DNA of 64,000 bases. Source: Methanospirillaceae archaeon. Lineage in GTDB: Archaea; Halobacteriota; Methanomicrobia; Methanomicrobiales; Methanospirillaceae. Where the stretch lies: positions 36,361 to 100,360 of the forward strand of contig JAFGOM010000052.1 of NCBI GenBank assembly GCA_016926505.1, read 5' to 3'. Under the pieces are notes generated by a model. That model searched no databases, was not told where the DNA came from, and was given only the letters and a program-made list of their open reading frames with translations. The stretch's first letter is position 1; each line of letters starts with the position of its first letter. A program made the translations under genes and the position numbers. Of the stretch, positions 48,034-56,837 are shown piece by piece.

Positions 48034-48834
48034 ATGAAGATCCGTTCGTGCCAGCTGGCCGGGATGTTTTACCCTGCTGAATCGTCCCGTCTTTTACAGA
48101 TGATGGAGGACTTTTTTGGTTCTCCGTGTACCGGGTGCCCTGATGCACTGGGTATTCTCTCTCCCCATGCAGGATATGTATATTCCGGGAGAACTGCTGC
48201 CATGGCATATTCGGCAATACCGGAAGGATTTGACGGGACGTTTGTTGTTATCGGACCAAGCCACCGTGGATTTGCCACAACAGTATCCGGTATCCCCTGG
48301 GATACACCACTGGGGCCGGTAATGACTGATACCGGTCTTGTTTCTGCATTATCGCTCCCGGTTCATGAAGAGATAATGGCTTATGGGCATGAAAACTCAA
48401 TTGAAGTTCAGATACCGTTTATCAAATACCGGTTTCCACAGGCACGGATTGTTCCTCTCATGATGGGTCCGCAGACCCGCACTGAGGTACAACGGATATC
48501 AGAACATCTCGCTTCTGCAATGATGGATTATAAAACCCCTGTCCGTATCGTTGCATCCAGTGACTTCTCACATTACATCCCGGCAACAGAAGCGCGAAAG
48601 AAGGATATGTACGCTATTGAGGCTCTGATAAACCTTGATACCTGGGAATTTTTCCGCAGAATAAAAGAGCAGGATATCTCAACCTGCGGGTACGGACCGG
48701 TCGGGGTTATGATAGAAACCCTAAAGCAGGTCTCATCTGTTCATAAAGCATACCTCCTTTCGTATACTACCAGTGGGGATGTCAGTGGCGACTACGATCA
48801 GGTGGTTGCCTATGCCGCCCTGGCGGTGGTGTGA
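48034..48834 (+). CDS. MEMO1-family protein (AmmeMemoRadiSam system protein B)
   Basis: The 266-residue protein belongs to the MEMO family, related to class III extradiol dioxygenases. Family marks are CQLAGMFYPAES, LSPHAGYVYSGRTAAMAY with a metal-type histidine, IGPSHRGFA, and SSDFSHYIP. Its biochemical activity in archaea is unknown. It sits between rps2 and the mevalonate kinase gene, a position conserved in many euryarchaea, and its end overlaps the next gene by four bases. Confidence 0.93.
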   Translation: MKIRSCQLAGMFYPAESSRLLQMMEDFFGSPCTGCPDALGILSPHAGYVYSGRTAAMAYSAIPEGFDGTFVVIGPSHRGFATTVSGIPWDTPLGPVMTDTGLVSALSLPVHEEIMAYGHENSIEVQIPFIKYRFPQARIVPLMMGPQTRTEVQRISEHLASAMMDYKTPVRIVASSDFSHYIPATEARKKDMYAIEALINLDTWEFFRRIKEQDISTCGYGPVGVMIETLKQVSSVHKAYLLSYTTSGDVSGDYDQVVAYAALAVV

Positions 48835-49703
48835 TGGCCACGTATAGTGCCCCGGGAAAGGTATTCTTATTTGGTGAACACGCGGTTGTCTATGGGAAGC
48901 CAGGTATTGCCATGGCAATAAAACCACGGGTATATGTAACGGTCAGGAAGGCCAGCCAGGTTCATTACGGGAAATCGCCTTATATTGAGGCATGTTTCAG
49001 GGAGATGGGTGTTCGTGGCAGTATTTACATCAACTCCCAGATTCCCAGTTCATCAGGTCTGGGATCATCTGCAGCGGTAACCGTAGCAACCCTTGCTGCG
49101 ATAAACGATGAGTACGAGATGGGAATGACCCGGGAAGAGATAGCAGACCGGGCATTTAGTATCGAAAAGAACGTTCAGAAGGGCAGGGCAAGCCCTACTG
49201 ATACGTCGGTCTCAACCTATGGCGGGATGTTCTTTATCATGGAAGGGAAAAGGAGACGGCTTGCCCCTCAAAATTATAACCTGGTGATTGGCAATTCCAT
49301 GATCTCTCACAGTACCACACGGATGATAGAACTGGTGGCAGAGATGCGGAATAAAAACCCTGAGATCTGCAACCCTGTTCTTGATGCTATCGAGGGTGTT
49401 ACCATGGAAGCGATGCGGTACCTGCATGATTCTCAGCGCCTGGGAAAGCTCATGGATGTGAATCATGCCCTTCTTGATGCTATTGGTGTCGGCCATCCGG
49501 TTCTGACCCGTCTTGTACTTGCAGCACGGGCTACCGGTGCCTATGGTGCAAAGACGACCGGAGCAGGGGGTGGCGGTTGCATGATTGCACTGGCCCCGAA
49601 AAATTTCAGAAACCGTATTGCAGGTGCAATCGAGGTCTTTGAAGGGCGGGCTATCATTACATCAGTAGATACGGAAGGTTTCAGAAAGGAGAATGATGGA
49701 TAG
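48831..49703 (+). CDS. mvk: Mevalonate kinase
   Basis: The 290-residue GHMP kinase phosphorylates mevalonate for isoprenoid lipid synthesis. GHMP motifs: APGKVFLFGEHAVVYGKPG, the ATP loop PSSSGLGSSAAVTVATL, and TGAGGGGCMIAL near the end. The start may be GTG 48831 or the adjacent ATG 48834, both overlapping the MEMO gene stop. It starts a run of isoprenoid genes: mvk-ipk-fni, then RNase J, then prenyl synthase. Confidence 0.95.
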   Translation: MMATYSAPGKVFLFGEHAVVYGKPGIAMAIKPRVYVTVRKASQVHYGKSPYIEACFREMGVRGSIYINSQIPSSSGLGSSAAVTVATLAAINDEYEMGMTREEIADRAFSIEKNVQKGRASPTDTSVSTYGGMFFIMEGKRRRLAPQNYNLVIGNSMISHSTTRMIELVAEMRNKNPEICNPVLDAIEGVTMEAMRYLHDSQRLGKLMDVNHALLDAIGVGHPVLTRLVLAARATGAYGAKTTGAGGGGCMIALAPKNFRNRIAGAIEVFEGRAIITSVDTEGFRKENDG

Positions 49704-50475
49704 ACGGATCCTTCTCAAGATCGGAGGCAGTGTTATTACTGACAAATCCGGTTCCGGAGAGGTAAGGATGGATGTGCTGGATTCCATTGCAGGAACCCTT
49801 GCCGCATACAAAAAGAGTCTTGGTCATACTCCCCTGCATCTCCTTGTTGTGCATGGTGCCGGAAGTTATGGTCATCCCGAGGCCTCCCGGTACCGGATAC
49901 AAAAAGGAGTTACCTCTGCAAATGTCGCCGGTATTTATCATACGCACCGGGCAGTCTCTAAGCTTGATGAGATAATGGTATCATCGCTTCGGTCAGCCGG
50001 ACTTGAAGCGGTTGGAATTCATCCTCTTCACGGATCTCTGGCAGAAAGCGGACGGTTAATACAATATCCTGTCAGCCAGATAAAACTAATGATGCAGGTG
50101 GGTGTGATACCGGTTCTTCATGGAGACGTGGTTATGGACTGTGTAAAGGGTGCATGTATTGTATCCGGAGATCAGCTGGTACGCGTCTATGCCCGGGAAC
50201 TTCAGATGGAAAGGGTCGGTCTTGCAACTGATGTACCCGGACTTCTCGGAGCAGACGGTCAGGTAATACGGAGATTACATGCATCGCAGAATGGAGAGAT
50301 CCATGCTTTTTCCTCGAACGCTACCGATGTGACTGGTGGAATGCGTGGAAAGATAGATGAACTTCTCCCGCTTGCGAGAGATGGGATACCTTCAGAGATA
50401 TTTCATATCTCCCGGCTCTCTGCTTTTCTTGCAGGGACCGATCATGGCGGGACCTGTATCTCTTTGGGGGTCTGA
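49693..50475 (+). CDS. ipk: Isopentenyl phosphate kinase
   Basis: The 260-residue amino-acid-kinase-fold enzyme converts isopentenyl phosphate to isopentenyl diphosphate in the archaeal variant of the mevalonate pathway. Marks: ILLKIGGSVITDKSG at the N-terminus with the catalytic lysine, LHLLVVHGAGSYGHP with the substrate-binding histidine, and FSSNATDVTGGMRGKI. The first bases overlap mvk by 11. It replaces phosphomevalonate kinase/decarboxylase chemistry together with an aconitase-like dehydratase not in this window. Confidence 0.95.
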   Translation: MMDRRILLKIGGSVITDKSGSGEVRMDVLDSIAGTLAAYKKSLGHTPLHLLVVHGAGSYGHPEASRYRIQKGVTSANVAGIYHTHRAVSKLDEIMVSSLRSAGLEAVGIHPLHGSLAESGRLIQYPVSQIKLMMQVGVIPVLHGDVVMDCVKGACIVSGDQLVRVYARELQMERVGLATDVPGLLGADGQVIRRLHASQNGEIHAFSSNATDVTGGMRGKIDELLPLARDGIPSEIFHISRLSAFLAGTDHGGTCISLGV

Positions 50476-51569
50476 TGGAAAAGAGTGCGTTTACCCCTTT
50501 ACGGAAACTGGATCACCTGCGAATCTGCCTTGAAGAGAACGTGGAATCCGGATGGACCGGGTTTAATGATATCCGGCTTGTTCACAACGCGCTTCCTGAT
50601 GCCGATATGGACCGCCTTTCATTACAGACACGATTTCTCGAACATACCTTTGGATCCCCTCTCTTTATCTCGGCAATGACCGGTGGTCATCCCGAGACAA
50701 AAGCAGTGAATAAGAACCTTGCACTCGCTGCAGAGAAGTATCAACTCGGAATCGGTGTTGGATCACAACGTGCTGCCATCGAGGATCCCGGTCTGCGGGA
50801 TACCTTCTCTGTCGTGCGGGAAACTGCACCTGATGCCTTCGTGGTTGCAAATCTTGGTATTGTCCAGATACGTAATTTCGGACTCTCATGGGCAGAAGAG
50901 GCGGTCTCGATGATAGAGGCAGATGCCCTTGCTGTCCACCTGAACTTTCTCCAGGAAGCAATTCAGCCGGAAGGCGATCATGATGCAATCGGATGCCTGC
51001 AGGCTCTCGATGAGGTATGCAGGGACTGCACGGTCCCGGTTATTGTCAAGGAGACCGGGTGTGGTTTTTCTTACCATACCGCTGAGCAGTGCTACGCAGC
51101 CGGGGCTGCTGCGGTTGATACCGGTGGCTGGGGCGGATCCTCATGGGCAATGATCGAGAGTTACCGGGCCAGGGATAGTAGTGAAATATCTGAACAACAA
51201 CTTGAAGAACTCGGACAGTTATTTGCAAATTGGGGAATACCAACAGCGGTAAGTGTCTTTGAGGTGAGCAAATTACGTGGCCCTCTCATTGCGAGCGGAG
51301 GGCTGCGAACAGGGATTGATATCGCAAAAGCACTGGTTATGGGGGCAGATCTTGGCGGAATGGCCCTTCCCCTGCTTAAACCTGCATGTACAGGCCCGGA
51401 TGCCCTTTTTAAAACGATAGATTCGATACACCGGCAGATCCAGGTAGCGATGTTTTTGTCAGGATGCAGAAGGGTATCTGATCTCGCACAGGCCAGGTGC
51501 TACATAACGGGGAGAACCCGGGATATGATACCTATGATACATAATAAGGAGGATTATAATGGAGATTGA
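50475..51569 (+). CDS. fni: Isopentenyl-diphosphate isomerase, type 2 (FMN-dependent)
   Basis: The 364-residue enzyme interconverts isopentenyl and dimethylallyl diphosphate using FMN and NADPH. Features: RKLDHLRICLEENV, GFNDIRLVHNALP, FISAMTGGHPETKAVN, GVGSQRAAIE, VIVKETGCGFSY, and DTGGWGGSSWA followed by IASGGLRTGIDIAKAL. It overlaps ipk by one base and the RNase J gene by 11, so all are coupled. Confidence 0.96.
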   Translation: MEKSAFTPLRKLDHLRICLEENVESGWTGFNDIRLVHNALPDADMDRLSLQTRFLEHTFGSPLFISAMTGGHPETKAVNKNLALAAEKYQLGIGVGSQRAAIEDPGLRDTFSVVRETAPDAFVVANLGIVQIRNFGLSWAEEAVSMIEADALAVHLNFLQEAIQPEGDHDAIGCLQALDEVCRDCTVPVIVKETGCGFSYHTAEQCYAAGAAAVDTGGWGGSSWAMIESYRARDSSEISEQQLEELGQLFANWGIPTAVSVFEVSKLRGPLIASGGLRTGIDIAKALVMGADLGGMALPLLKPACTGPDALFKTIDSIHRQIQVAMFLSGCRRVSDLAQARCYITGRTRDMIPMIHNKEDYNGD

Positions 51570-52905
51570 AGTCCTTGCAGTGGGCGGCTATAATGAATTT
51601 GGAAGGAATATGACCGCCGTCCGCTGTGGGAAAGAGATAGTTATCTTTGATATGGGAATCAGACTTGATTCGCTCATGATGAATCCTAATATCGAGATGG
51701 AGAACACCCATTCGTTGGATTTAATACAGATGGGAATTATTCCCGATGATACCGTGATGAACGGGATTGAAGGGACAGTAAAGGCTATTATTCTCTCGCA
51801 TGGTCATCTGGACCATATTGGTGCGGTACCAAAACTGGCACACCGGTACAATGCACCTATTATCGGGTCACCATACACGATTGAACTGGTCAGGCAGCAG
51901 ATAGAGGGAGAGAAAAAGTTCAGTGTGACCAATAAACTCTTCTCACTCAAGGCCGGACAGCGGTATACCATATCAAATACACTCAACGTTGAGTTTGTCA
52001 GGACACAGCACAGTATCATCGATACCGTCACCCCGGTCCTTCATACTCCCGAGGGTGCCATCGTGTATGCACTCGATTTCAAACTGGATAGGAACCCGGT
52101 TATCGGGGATCCTCCTGATTTTGCCAGGTTCCGAAAAATAGGCAAAGAAGGCGTGCTCTGTTTAATCGTCGAAGCAACCAATATCCATCGCCCCGGCCGC
52201 TGTCCCAGTGAACAGATTGCAAAAAGCATGATACGCGATGTACTTACCAGTTACGAGGACGAGAAAAATGCCATCATCATGAGCACGTTTGCATCCCATA
52301 TCGCACGGGTAAAGACCATTGCCGAGTGTGCCCACGAGATTGGGAGGAAACCCGTCCTTCTCGGGCGTTCCATGGAGAAGTACTGTGCGACTGCAGAACA
52401 GATGCGTCTTGTCGGATTTCCCGAGACCACAAGTATGTTTGGAAACCGGAGAACGGTTGAACGGACGCTGCGACGGATCATGAAGAGCGGAAAGGATCAG
52501 TATATCCCCATCGTTACCGGACATCAGGGTGAACCCGGTTCAATCCTGACCCGTATGTCAGAGAATGATACACCCTACAAGCTGGAGAAGGGCGACAAGG
52601 TCATGATAAGTGCCCAGCTCATCCCGAACGATATGAACCGGGCACAGCGGTACAGGATGTTTAAGTTTATCAGGGACAGCGGAGCCCGTATCTTTGATGA
52701 ACTGCACGTGAGTGGTCATGCCTACTGTGAGGACCACTACGAGATGATCCACATGTTAAATCCCCAGTCCATTATTGCAGCACACGGTGGTGTTGAGATG
52801 ACATCAGAATATCTTCAATTAGCCCGCGATTGTGGTTATAACTTCAATGAATCGTTTTTTTTGATGGCAAACGGTCAGAAACAGAAGTTACAGGGGCGGC
52901 GATAG
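51559..52905 (+). CDS. rnj: Archaeal RNase J (beta-CASP metallo-nuclease)
   Basis: The 448-residue enzyme is a 5'-to-3' exoribonuclease of the beta-CASP family. The metallo-beta-lactamase motif 2 is SHGHLDHIGAVPKLA (around residue 80), with other ligand regions at TQHSIIDTVTP, YALDFKLDRNPV, and SGHAYCEDHYEMI (motif C region). AAGGAGG lies at 51546-51552, seven bases before the ATG. It lies within the isoprenoid run, as in other methanogens, for reasons not understood. Confidence 0.95.
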   Translation: MEIEVLAVGGYNEFGRNMTAVRCGKEIVIFDMGIRLDSLMMNPNIEMENTHSLDLIQMGIIPDDTVMNGIEGTVKAIILSHGHLDHIGAVPKLAHRYNAPIIGSPYTIELVRQQIEGEKKFSVTNKLFSLKAGQRYTISNTLNVEFVRTQHSIIDTVTPVLHTPEGAIVYALDFKLDRNPVIGDPPDFARFRKIGKEGVLCLIVEATNIHRPGRCPSEQIAKSMIRDVLTSYEDEKNAIIMSTFASHIARVKTIAECAHEIGRKPVLLGRSMEKYCATAEQMRLVGFPETTSMFGNRRTVERTLRRIMKSGKDQYIPIVTGHQGEPGSILTRMSENDTPYKLEKGDKVMISAQLIPNDMNRAQRYRMFKFIRDSGARIFDELHVSGHAYCEDHYEMIHMLNPQSIIAAHGGVEMTSEYLQLARDCGYNFNESFFLMANGQKQKLQGRR

Positions 52906-52906
52906 G

Positions 52907-53869
52907 ATGGATCTTACGACATACTTACAGGTTACCGCAGAGGAGGTAACACAACTTCTTCATTCCTATTATGGGAGCCCGGACACGACACTTTCAGAAG
53001 CTGCCAACCATCTGCTGTTTTCAGGAGGAAAACGATTACGTCCGGTCCTCTTTAAACTGGCTGCAGAGGCAGTCTCACCCGGTTCTTCCAGAGGGATTAT
53101 GCCCGCCGGACTTGCGCTTGAGGTAACTCACTGTTTTACGCTCATTCATGATGATATCATGGACAAGGATCAATTCAGGCGTGGAAATCCGACCGTTCAC
53201 ACAAAATGGGATGAACCAACCGGAATTTTGGCCGGAGATGTTCTCTATGCCAGGGCATTTGAGCTCATCTCTCACACAGAGGCTCCGGATAGCGCAAAAG
53301 TGAATGCTGTCCTGATGCTGTCACAGGCATGTGTCGAGATCTGCGAGGGTCAGCAGGAGGATATGTCATTTGAGAAGAGAAATGATGTATCACGGGATGA
53401 GTACCTCTCGATGGTTCAGAAAAAGACCGGGGTTTTATACGGGGCGGCTGCAGGGATTGGTGTTCTCTGTGCAGGCGGCAGCGCTGCCGAGGTCGCGGCA
53501 CTCTCTACCTATGGGAATAGTATCGGTGCCGCATTCCAGATCCAGGATGATATCATTGACCTTATGATCCCTTCAGATAAGAGCGGTAAAGATCAGGCAT
53601 CTGATATCAGGGAGGGAAAACAGACACTTCTTGCGATTTATGCACGCGAAAGGGGTCTGGATCTCAGTTCCTATCGCCGATCTTTAAAACCTTCTGAGAT
53701 CCAGGATCTCATCGCTCTCCTCTCGAAGCATAACGTTATTGCTGATGTACAGCAGGAAGCAGAAGATCTCATCAGCACCGGTATTGATTCCCTCTCCATA
53801 TTAACCGATTCTCATGAGAAGGAACTGCTCATTGAACTCGCCCACTATTTTATCAGGCGGAGTTCCTGA
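52907..53869 (+). CDS. idsA: Polyprenyl (geranylgeranyl/farnesyl) diphosphate synthase
   Basis: The 320-residue enzyme extends allylic diphosphates towards C15/C20 for archaeal lipids. The two aspartate-rich motifs are DDIMD (about residue 82, in LIHDDIMDKDQFRRG) and DDIID (about residue 215, in AFQIQDDIIDLM). FSGGKRLRPVLF is the substrate-binding lysine/arginine region. The product length cannot be read reliably. It follows RNase J by one base and precedes gltX by two. Confidence 0.94.
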   Translation: MDLTTYLQVTAEEVTQLLHSYYGSPDTTLSEAANHLLFSGGKRLRPVLFKLAAEAVSPGSSRGIMPAGLALEVTHCFTLIHDDIMDKDQFRRGNPTVHTKWDEPTGILAGDVLYARAFELISHTEAPDSAKVNAVLMLSQACVEICEGQQEDMSFEKRNDVSRDEYLSMVQKKTGVLYGAAAGIGVLCAGGSAAEVAALSTYGNSIGAAFQIQDDIIDLMIPSDKSGKDQASDIREGKQTLLAIYARERGLDLSSYRRSLKPSEIQDLIALLSKHNVIADVQQEAEDLISTGIDSLSILTDSHEKELLIELAHYFIRRSS

Positions 53870-53871
53870 AG

Positions 53872-55563
53872 ATGCAGGATATGAAACCGATACTCTTCCG
53901 TTATGCCCTCTTTAATGCAGTAGAGCATGCCGGTACCCCGCAGGCAGGAACCGTGCTTGGGATGGTCATGAAGAATCATCCCGAATTACGGTCCATGGCA
54001 GGTGAGATGAAGGCAGTGCTTGTTCAGGTTATCGATGAGATAAAAGATCTTTCACCTGATGAGCGGGAAGATGCTCTGTACAGGGTATCCCCTGAGTTAT
54101 TTGCACAACTGCACCAGAAGAAGGAGAAGAGACGGGAGCACGGGCTGCCGGATCTTATTGGTGCTGATGGCGGGGTTGTAATGCGGTTTGCTCCGAATCC
54201 TTCCGGTCCGCTTCATCTCGGGCATGCCCGTGCAGCGTTTCTCAATGATACCTATGTAAGACGCTATGGCGGCAGGTATATCCTTCGGATAGAGGATACC
54301 GATCCCAAGCGGGTTGATCCAACTGCCTATGAGATGGTGCAGGAAGATATCTCCTGGATGGAACTTGGGATACATGAGACCGTGTATCAGTCAGACCGGT
54401 TCTCTCTGTACTATTCGGTCGGAAAGGAACTCATCTCCCGGGGTGCAGCCTATGTATGTACCTGCGAGAATGATGCCTTCCGGGAAATGAAGATGAAGAA
54501 GGTGGCCTGTCCATGCAGGATGCAGACCGCTGAAGAAGGAATGGCAGGGTTTGATCAGATGCTTGACGGCGGTTACGAGGAAGGCGGGGTCACCGTCAGG
54601 CTAAAGACCGATCTTTGTGCCCCGGATCCGGCAATGCGTGATTTCCCTCTCTTCCGGGTTCTGACCTCTGTTCCCCATGAACGGGTGGATGCTATCGTGT
54701 ACCCGCTGATGAACCTCTCGGTCGCTGTCGATGATCACCTGCTCGGGATGACCCATGTTATCAGGGGAAAGGATCATATTGCCAATACCGGGAGGCAGCG
54801 GTTTATCTATGATTACATGGGGTGGGATCTCCCCCACTATCTCCATTATGGCCGGATGAGTATTGACGGGGTCGTCCTCTCGACATCAGGGATGCGGGAA
54901 GGGATACAGGAGGGGGTATATACCGGTTGGGATGATGTTCACCTCGGAACGTTGCGTGCTCTTGCCAGGCGTGGGATCTCACCACTGGCTGTCAGATCTG
55001 CGATGGTTGATATCGGGATCGGGGAGACTGATATCTCATTCTCGTGGGAGAACCTGTATGCAAAGAACAAGGAGGTCGTGGATGCCGGTGCAGACCGGTT
55101 CTTCTTTGTTGCAGATCCCGTGGAGGTAACGGTTCATGGAGCAGAACCACAGGTAGCGTCTGCCATGCGGTATCCTGGGGATCCAAAGCGGGGGTATCGC
55201 ATGATTCCCTTTGAGGGGACCGTTCTCCTACCTGCAGAAGAGATTCGTAAACGACATTCGATGGTCAGGCTTAAAGATCTCTTTAATGTTCGCCTGCAGT
55301 ACTCTGGTGATACTGTGACTGCTACCTATGCGGGCACGGATTTAAAGGAGGCGAGGGATGCCCGGGCACCGATTATCCAGTGGCTCTCTCCCGGGTATGG
55401 AACGTTATGCCGGCTGCTTTATCCTGAAGGGGATATAAGCGGGGTCTGTGAGCCGGTTGTGCAGGATCTGGTGGGTCAGATGGTACAGTTTGAACGGGTC
55501 GGGTTTGCGAGGGTGGAACGATCCGATAGTTCTGGTCTCACCGCAGTCTACTCACACCGGTAA
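53872..55563 (+). CDS. gltX: Glutamyl-tRNA synthetase, archaeal type
   Basis: The 563-residue class I synthetase charges tRNA-Glu (and in methanogens also tRNA-Gln, later amidated by GatDE). The HIGH-type motif is HLGH near residue 115 in FAPNPSGPLHLGHARAAFLN. The region equivalent to KMSKS reads VVLSTSGMREGI, as in archaeal GlnRS-like enzymes. A beta-barrel anticodon-binding C-terminus follows. It closes the large co-directional cluster; T-rich sequence follows at about 55603-55673. Confidence 0.96.
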   Translation: MQDMKPILFRYALFNAVEHAGTPQAGTVLGMVMKNHPELRSMAGEMKAVLVQVIDEIKDLSPDEREDALYRVSPELFAQLHQKKEKRREHGLPDLIGADGGVVMRFAPNPSGPLHLGHARAAFLNDTYVRRYGGRYILRIEDTDPKRVDPTAYEMVQEDISWMELGIHETVYQSDRFSLYYSVGKELISRGAAYVCTCENDAFREMKMKKVACPCRMQTAEEGMAGFDQMLDGGYEEGGVTVRLKTDLCAPDPAMRDFPLFRVLTSVPHERVDAIVYPLMNLSVAVDDHLLGMTHVIRGKDHIANTGRQRFIYDYMGWDLPHYLHYGRMSIDGVVLSTSGMREGIQEGVYTGWDDVHLGTLRALARRGISPLAVRSAMVDIGIGETDISFSWENLYAKNKEVVDAGADRFFFVADPVEVTVHGAEPQVASAMRYPGDPKRGYRMIPFEGTVLLPAEEIRKRHSMVRLKDLFNVRLQYSGDTVTATYAGTDLKEARDARAPIIQWLSPGYGTLCRLLYPEGDISGVCEPVVQDLVGQMVQFERVGFARVERSDSSGLTAVYSHR

Positions 55564-55602
55564 GGGATTCCGGTTTCATGGACCGTTTTTCTGCAGGATT
55601 TC

Positions 55603-55673
55603 TTTTTGGTACTGATGATCGCAAAAGAAGGTTCTCTTCTTTCTCCTTTTTTCAATTCGTTTCCTGTTTTTGA
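55603..55673 (+). terminator. T-rich region at the end of the ribosomal/isoprenoid cluster
   Basis: Several short T-runs (TTTCTTTTT, CTTTTTTC, TGTTTTTG) follow gltX and precede a convergent gene. They fit archaeal U-tract termination of the long cluster. Confidence 0.4.
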
Positions 55674-55724
55674 AGTGAACCGTTCATTATAAGGGAAAAG
55701 ATGTTATAATCCCTGAAAACAGGG

Positions 55725-56651
55725 TTAATAATAGTAGATCTTCTCTTCAGAGTCTTCCTGCAGGTTCATCTGTTCCCGGTAGTCATTTGAGGCTTCTTCG
55801 AGGAAGATAAACCGTATTTTATGATATGTATCGCCTTTTACCAGCGGGAACCCGGTCTCGAAGGATATCGTATCTGCAAGCACTTCCCGGTAGGCGTACC
55901 AGAGCCGGTCATGCGAGAGGAGAACACGTCTGCTCTCTCCCTGCCCGATAAGTGCTCCGTCCCCGGGGAGCCGTGTCGAGACCAGAACAGTTGCATACCC
56001 GTCGTTATTCCTTCCCTCGTTGATTGCATCAACAATCGCCTGCGAGGGATCATACGATCCATACAGAAAGTCAGGAATGACGGCGAACCGGTTCTCTTCA
56101 TAAAACTGGTCTCCCCTTTCAGGGGATACCCCGACAAAGACCGGCAGTTCCTCGATAGTAAGCCTGCTCAACGTTATGCCATTCTCAAGAGCAGTGACAT
56201 GGGATCGAACCGGTCGTTGGGGCGGGGTGACTTCCGGTGCAATGCCGGAAAGAAGGTACTCATGGAGCAGATCCCTGTTGGTTTTTGATTCCAGCCAGTT
56301 CATGCTCTCATGAACTGCAGCAGGGACCCATGATGTGGTCTTTTGCGGGGCATCAAGGATTATCCTGGTATTATGAACAGAGATGCCATAGTTCTGGTCA
56401 CAGCGTGCATGCTCTTTGCCGATTGCACTGAGATCCTCAATAGTAAGGAGGCCTTCTTCGTAATCTTCCCTTGCCTCCCCGAGGTTCCATTGCTCGACAT
56501 AACCTGACCGGTAATCAAGGTAATTTCCAACAGCGTCATTGTCTATGATAAAAATTCCTGATACTGCGGGTAAGAGGAGAGAGAGAACGATAAAAAAAAG
56601 ACCTGCTTTCCAGGACAGCAGAGAAAGGATACCTGTAGTGGTACGGTTCAT
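55725..56651 (-). CDS. Exported protein with degenerate ADP-ribosyltransferase-like domain (paralogue 1)
   Basis: The 308-residue protein has an N-terminal signal peptide (AGLFFIVLSLLLPAVSG). It is clearly paralogous to the gene at 56838-57782: shared runs include DYRSGY/DMRTGF, W-NL-EA-ED, RSVRSHVT-type PVRSHVTALENGI, YGSYDPS, and EVLADT/EVVTDS. The second half resembles the ADP-ribosyltransferase fold: helix NGITLSRLTIEEL, strand PVFVGVS where ARTs have YRG, FLYGSYDPSQA where ARTs have FxSTS, then VLLSHDRLW where ARTs have E-x-E-VLLP. The catalytic Arg, STS and Glu are all changed, so activity is doubtful. Export and fold are inferences from sequence. Confidence 0.75.
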   Translation of the reverse strand: MNRTTTGILSLLSWKAGLFFIVLSLLLPAVSGIFIIDNDAVGNYLDYRSGYVEQWNLGEAREDYEEGLLTIEDLSAIGKEHARCDQNYGISVHNTRIILDAPQKTTSWVPAAVHESMNWLESKTNRDLLHEYLLSGIAPEVTPPQRPVRSHVTALENGITLSRLTIEELPVFVGVSPERGDQFYEENRFAVIPDFLYGSYDPSQAIVDAINEGRNNDGYATVLVSTRLPGDGALIGQGESRRVLLSHDRLWYAYREVLADTISFETGFPLVKGDTYHKIRFIFLEEASNDYREQMNLQEDSEEKIYYY

Positions 56652-56837
56652 ACATACCTGTAGGTCAGAATGAATAATATACTCAGTGATACCTGCATTT
56701 GATGAGAAGGAACACCGGACGATGCGGTTATTTTCTGTCCTGTCTCATCGCAAAGATTGGGGAAGGGATCCCGGACAATCCCTCTTTCGAAGGGATATCC
56801 CCGCTGTCCCCCTGAAAAGATAAAAAGAGTATCGGGT

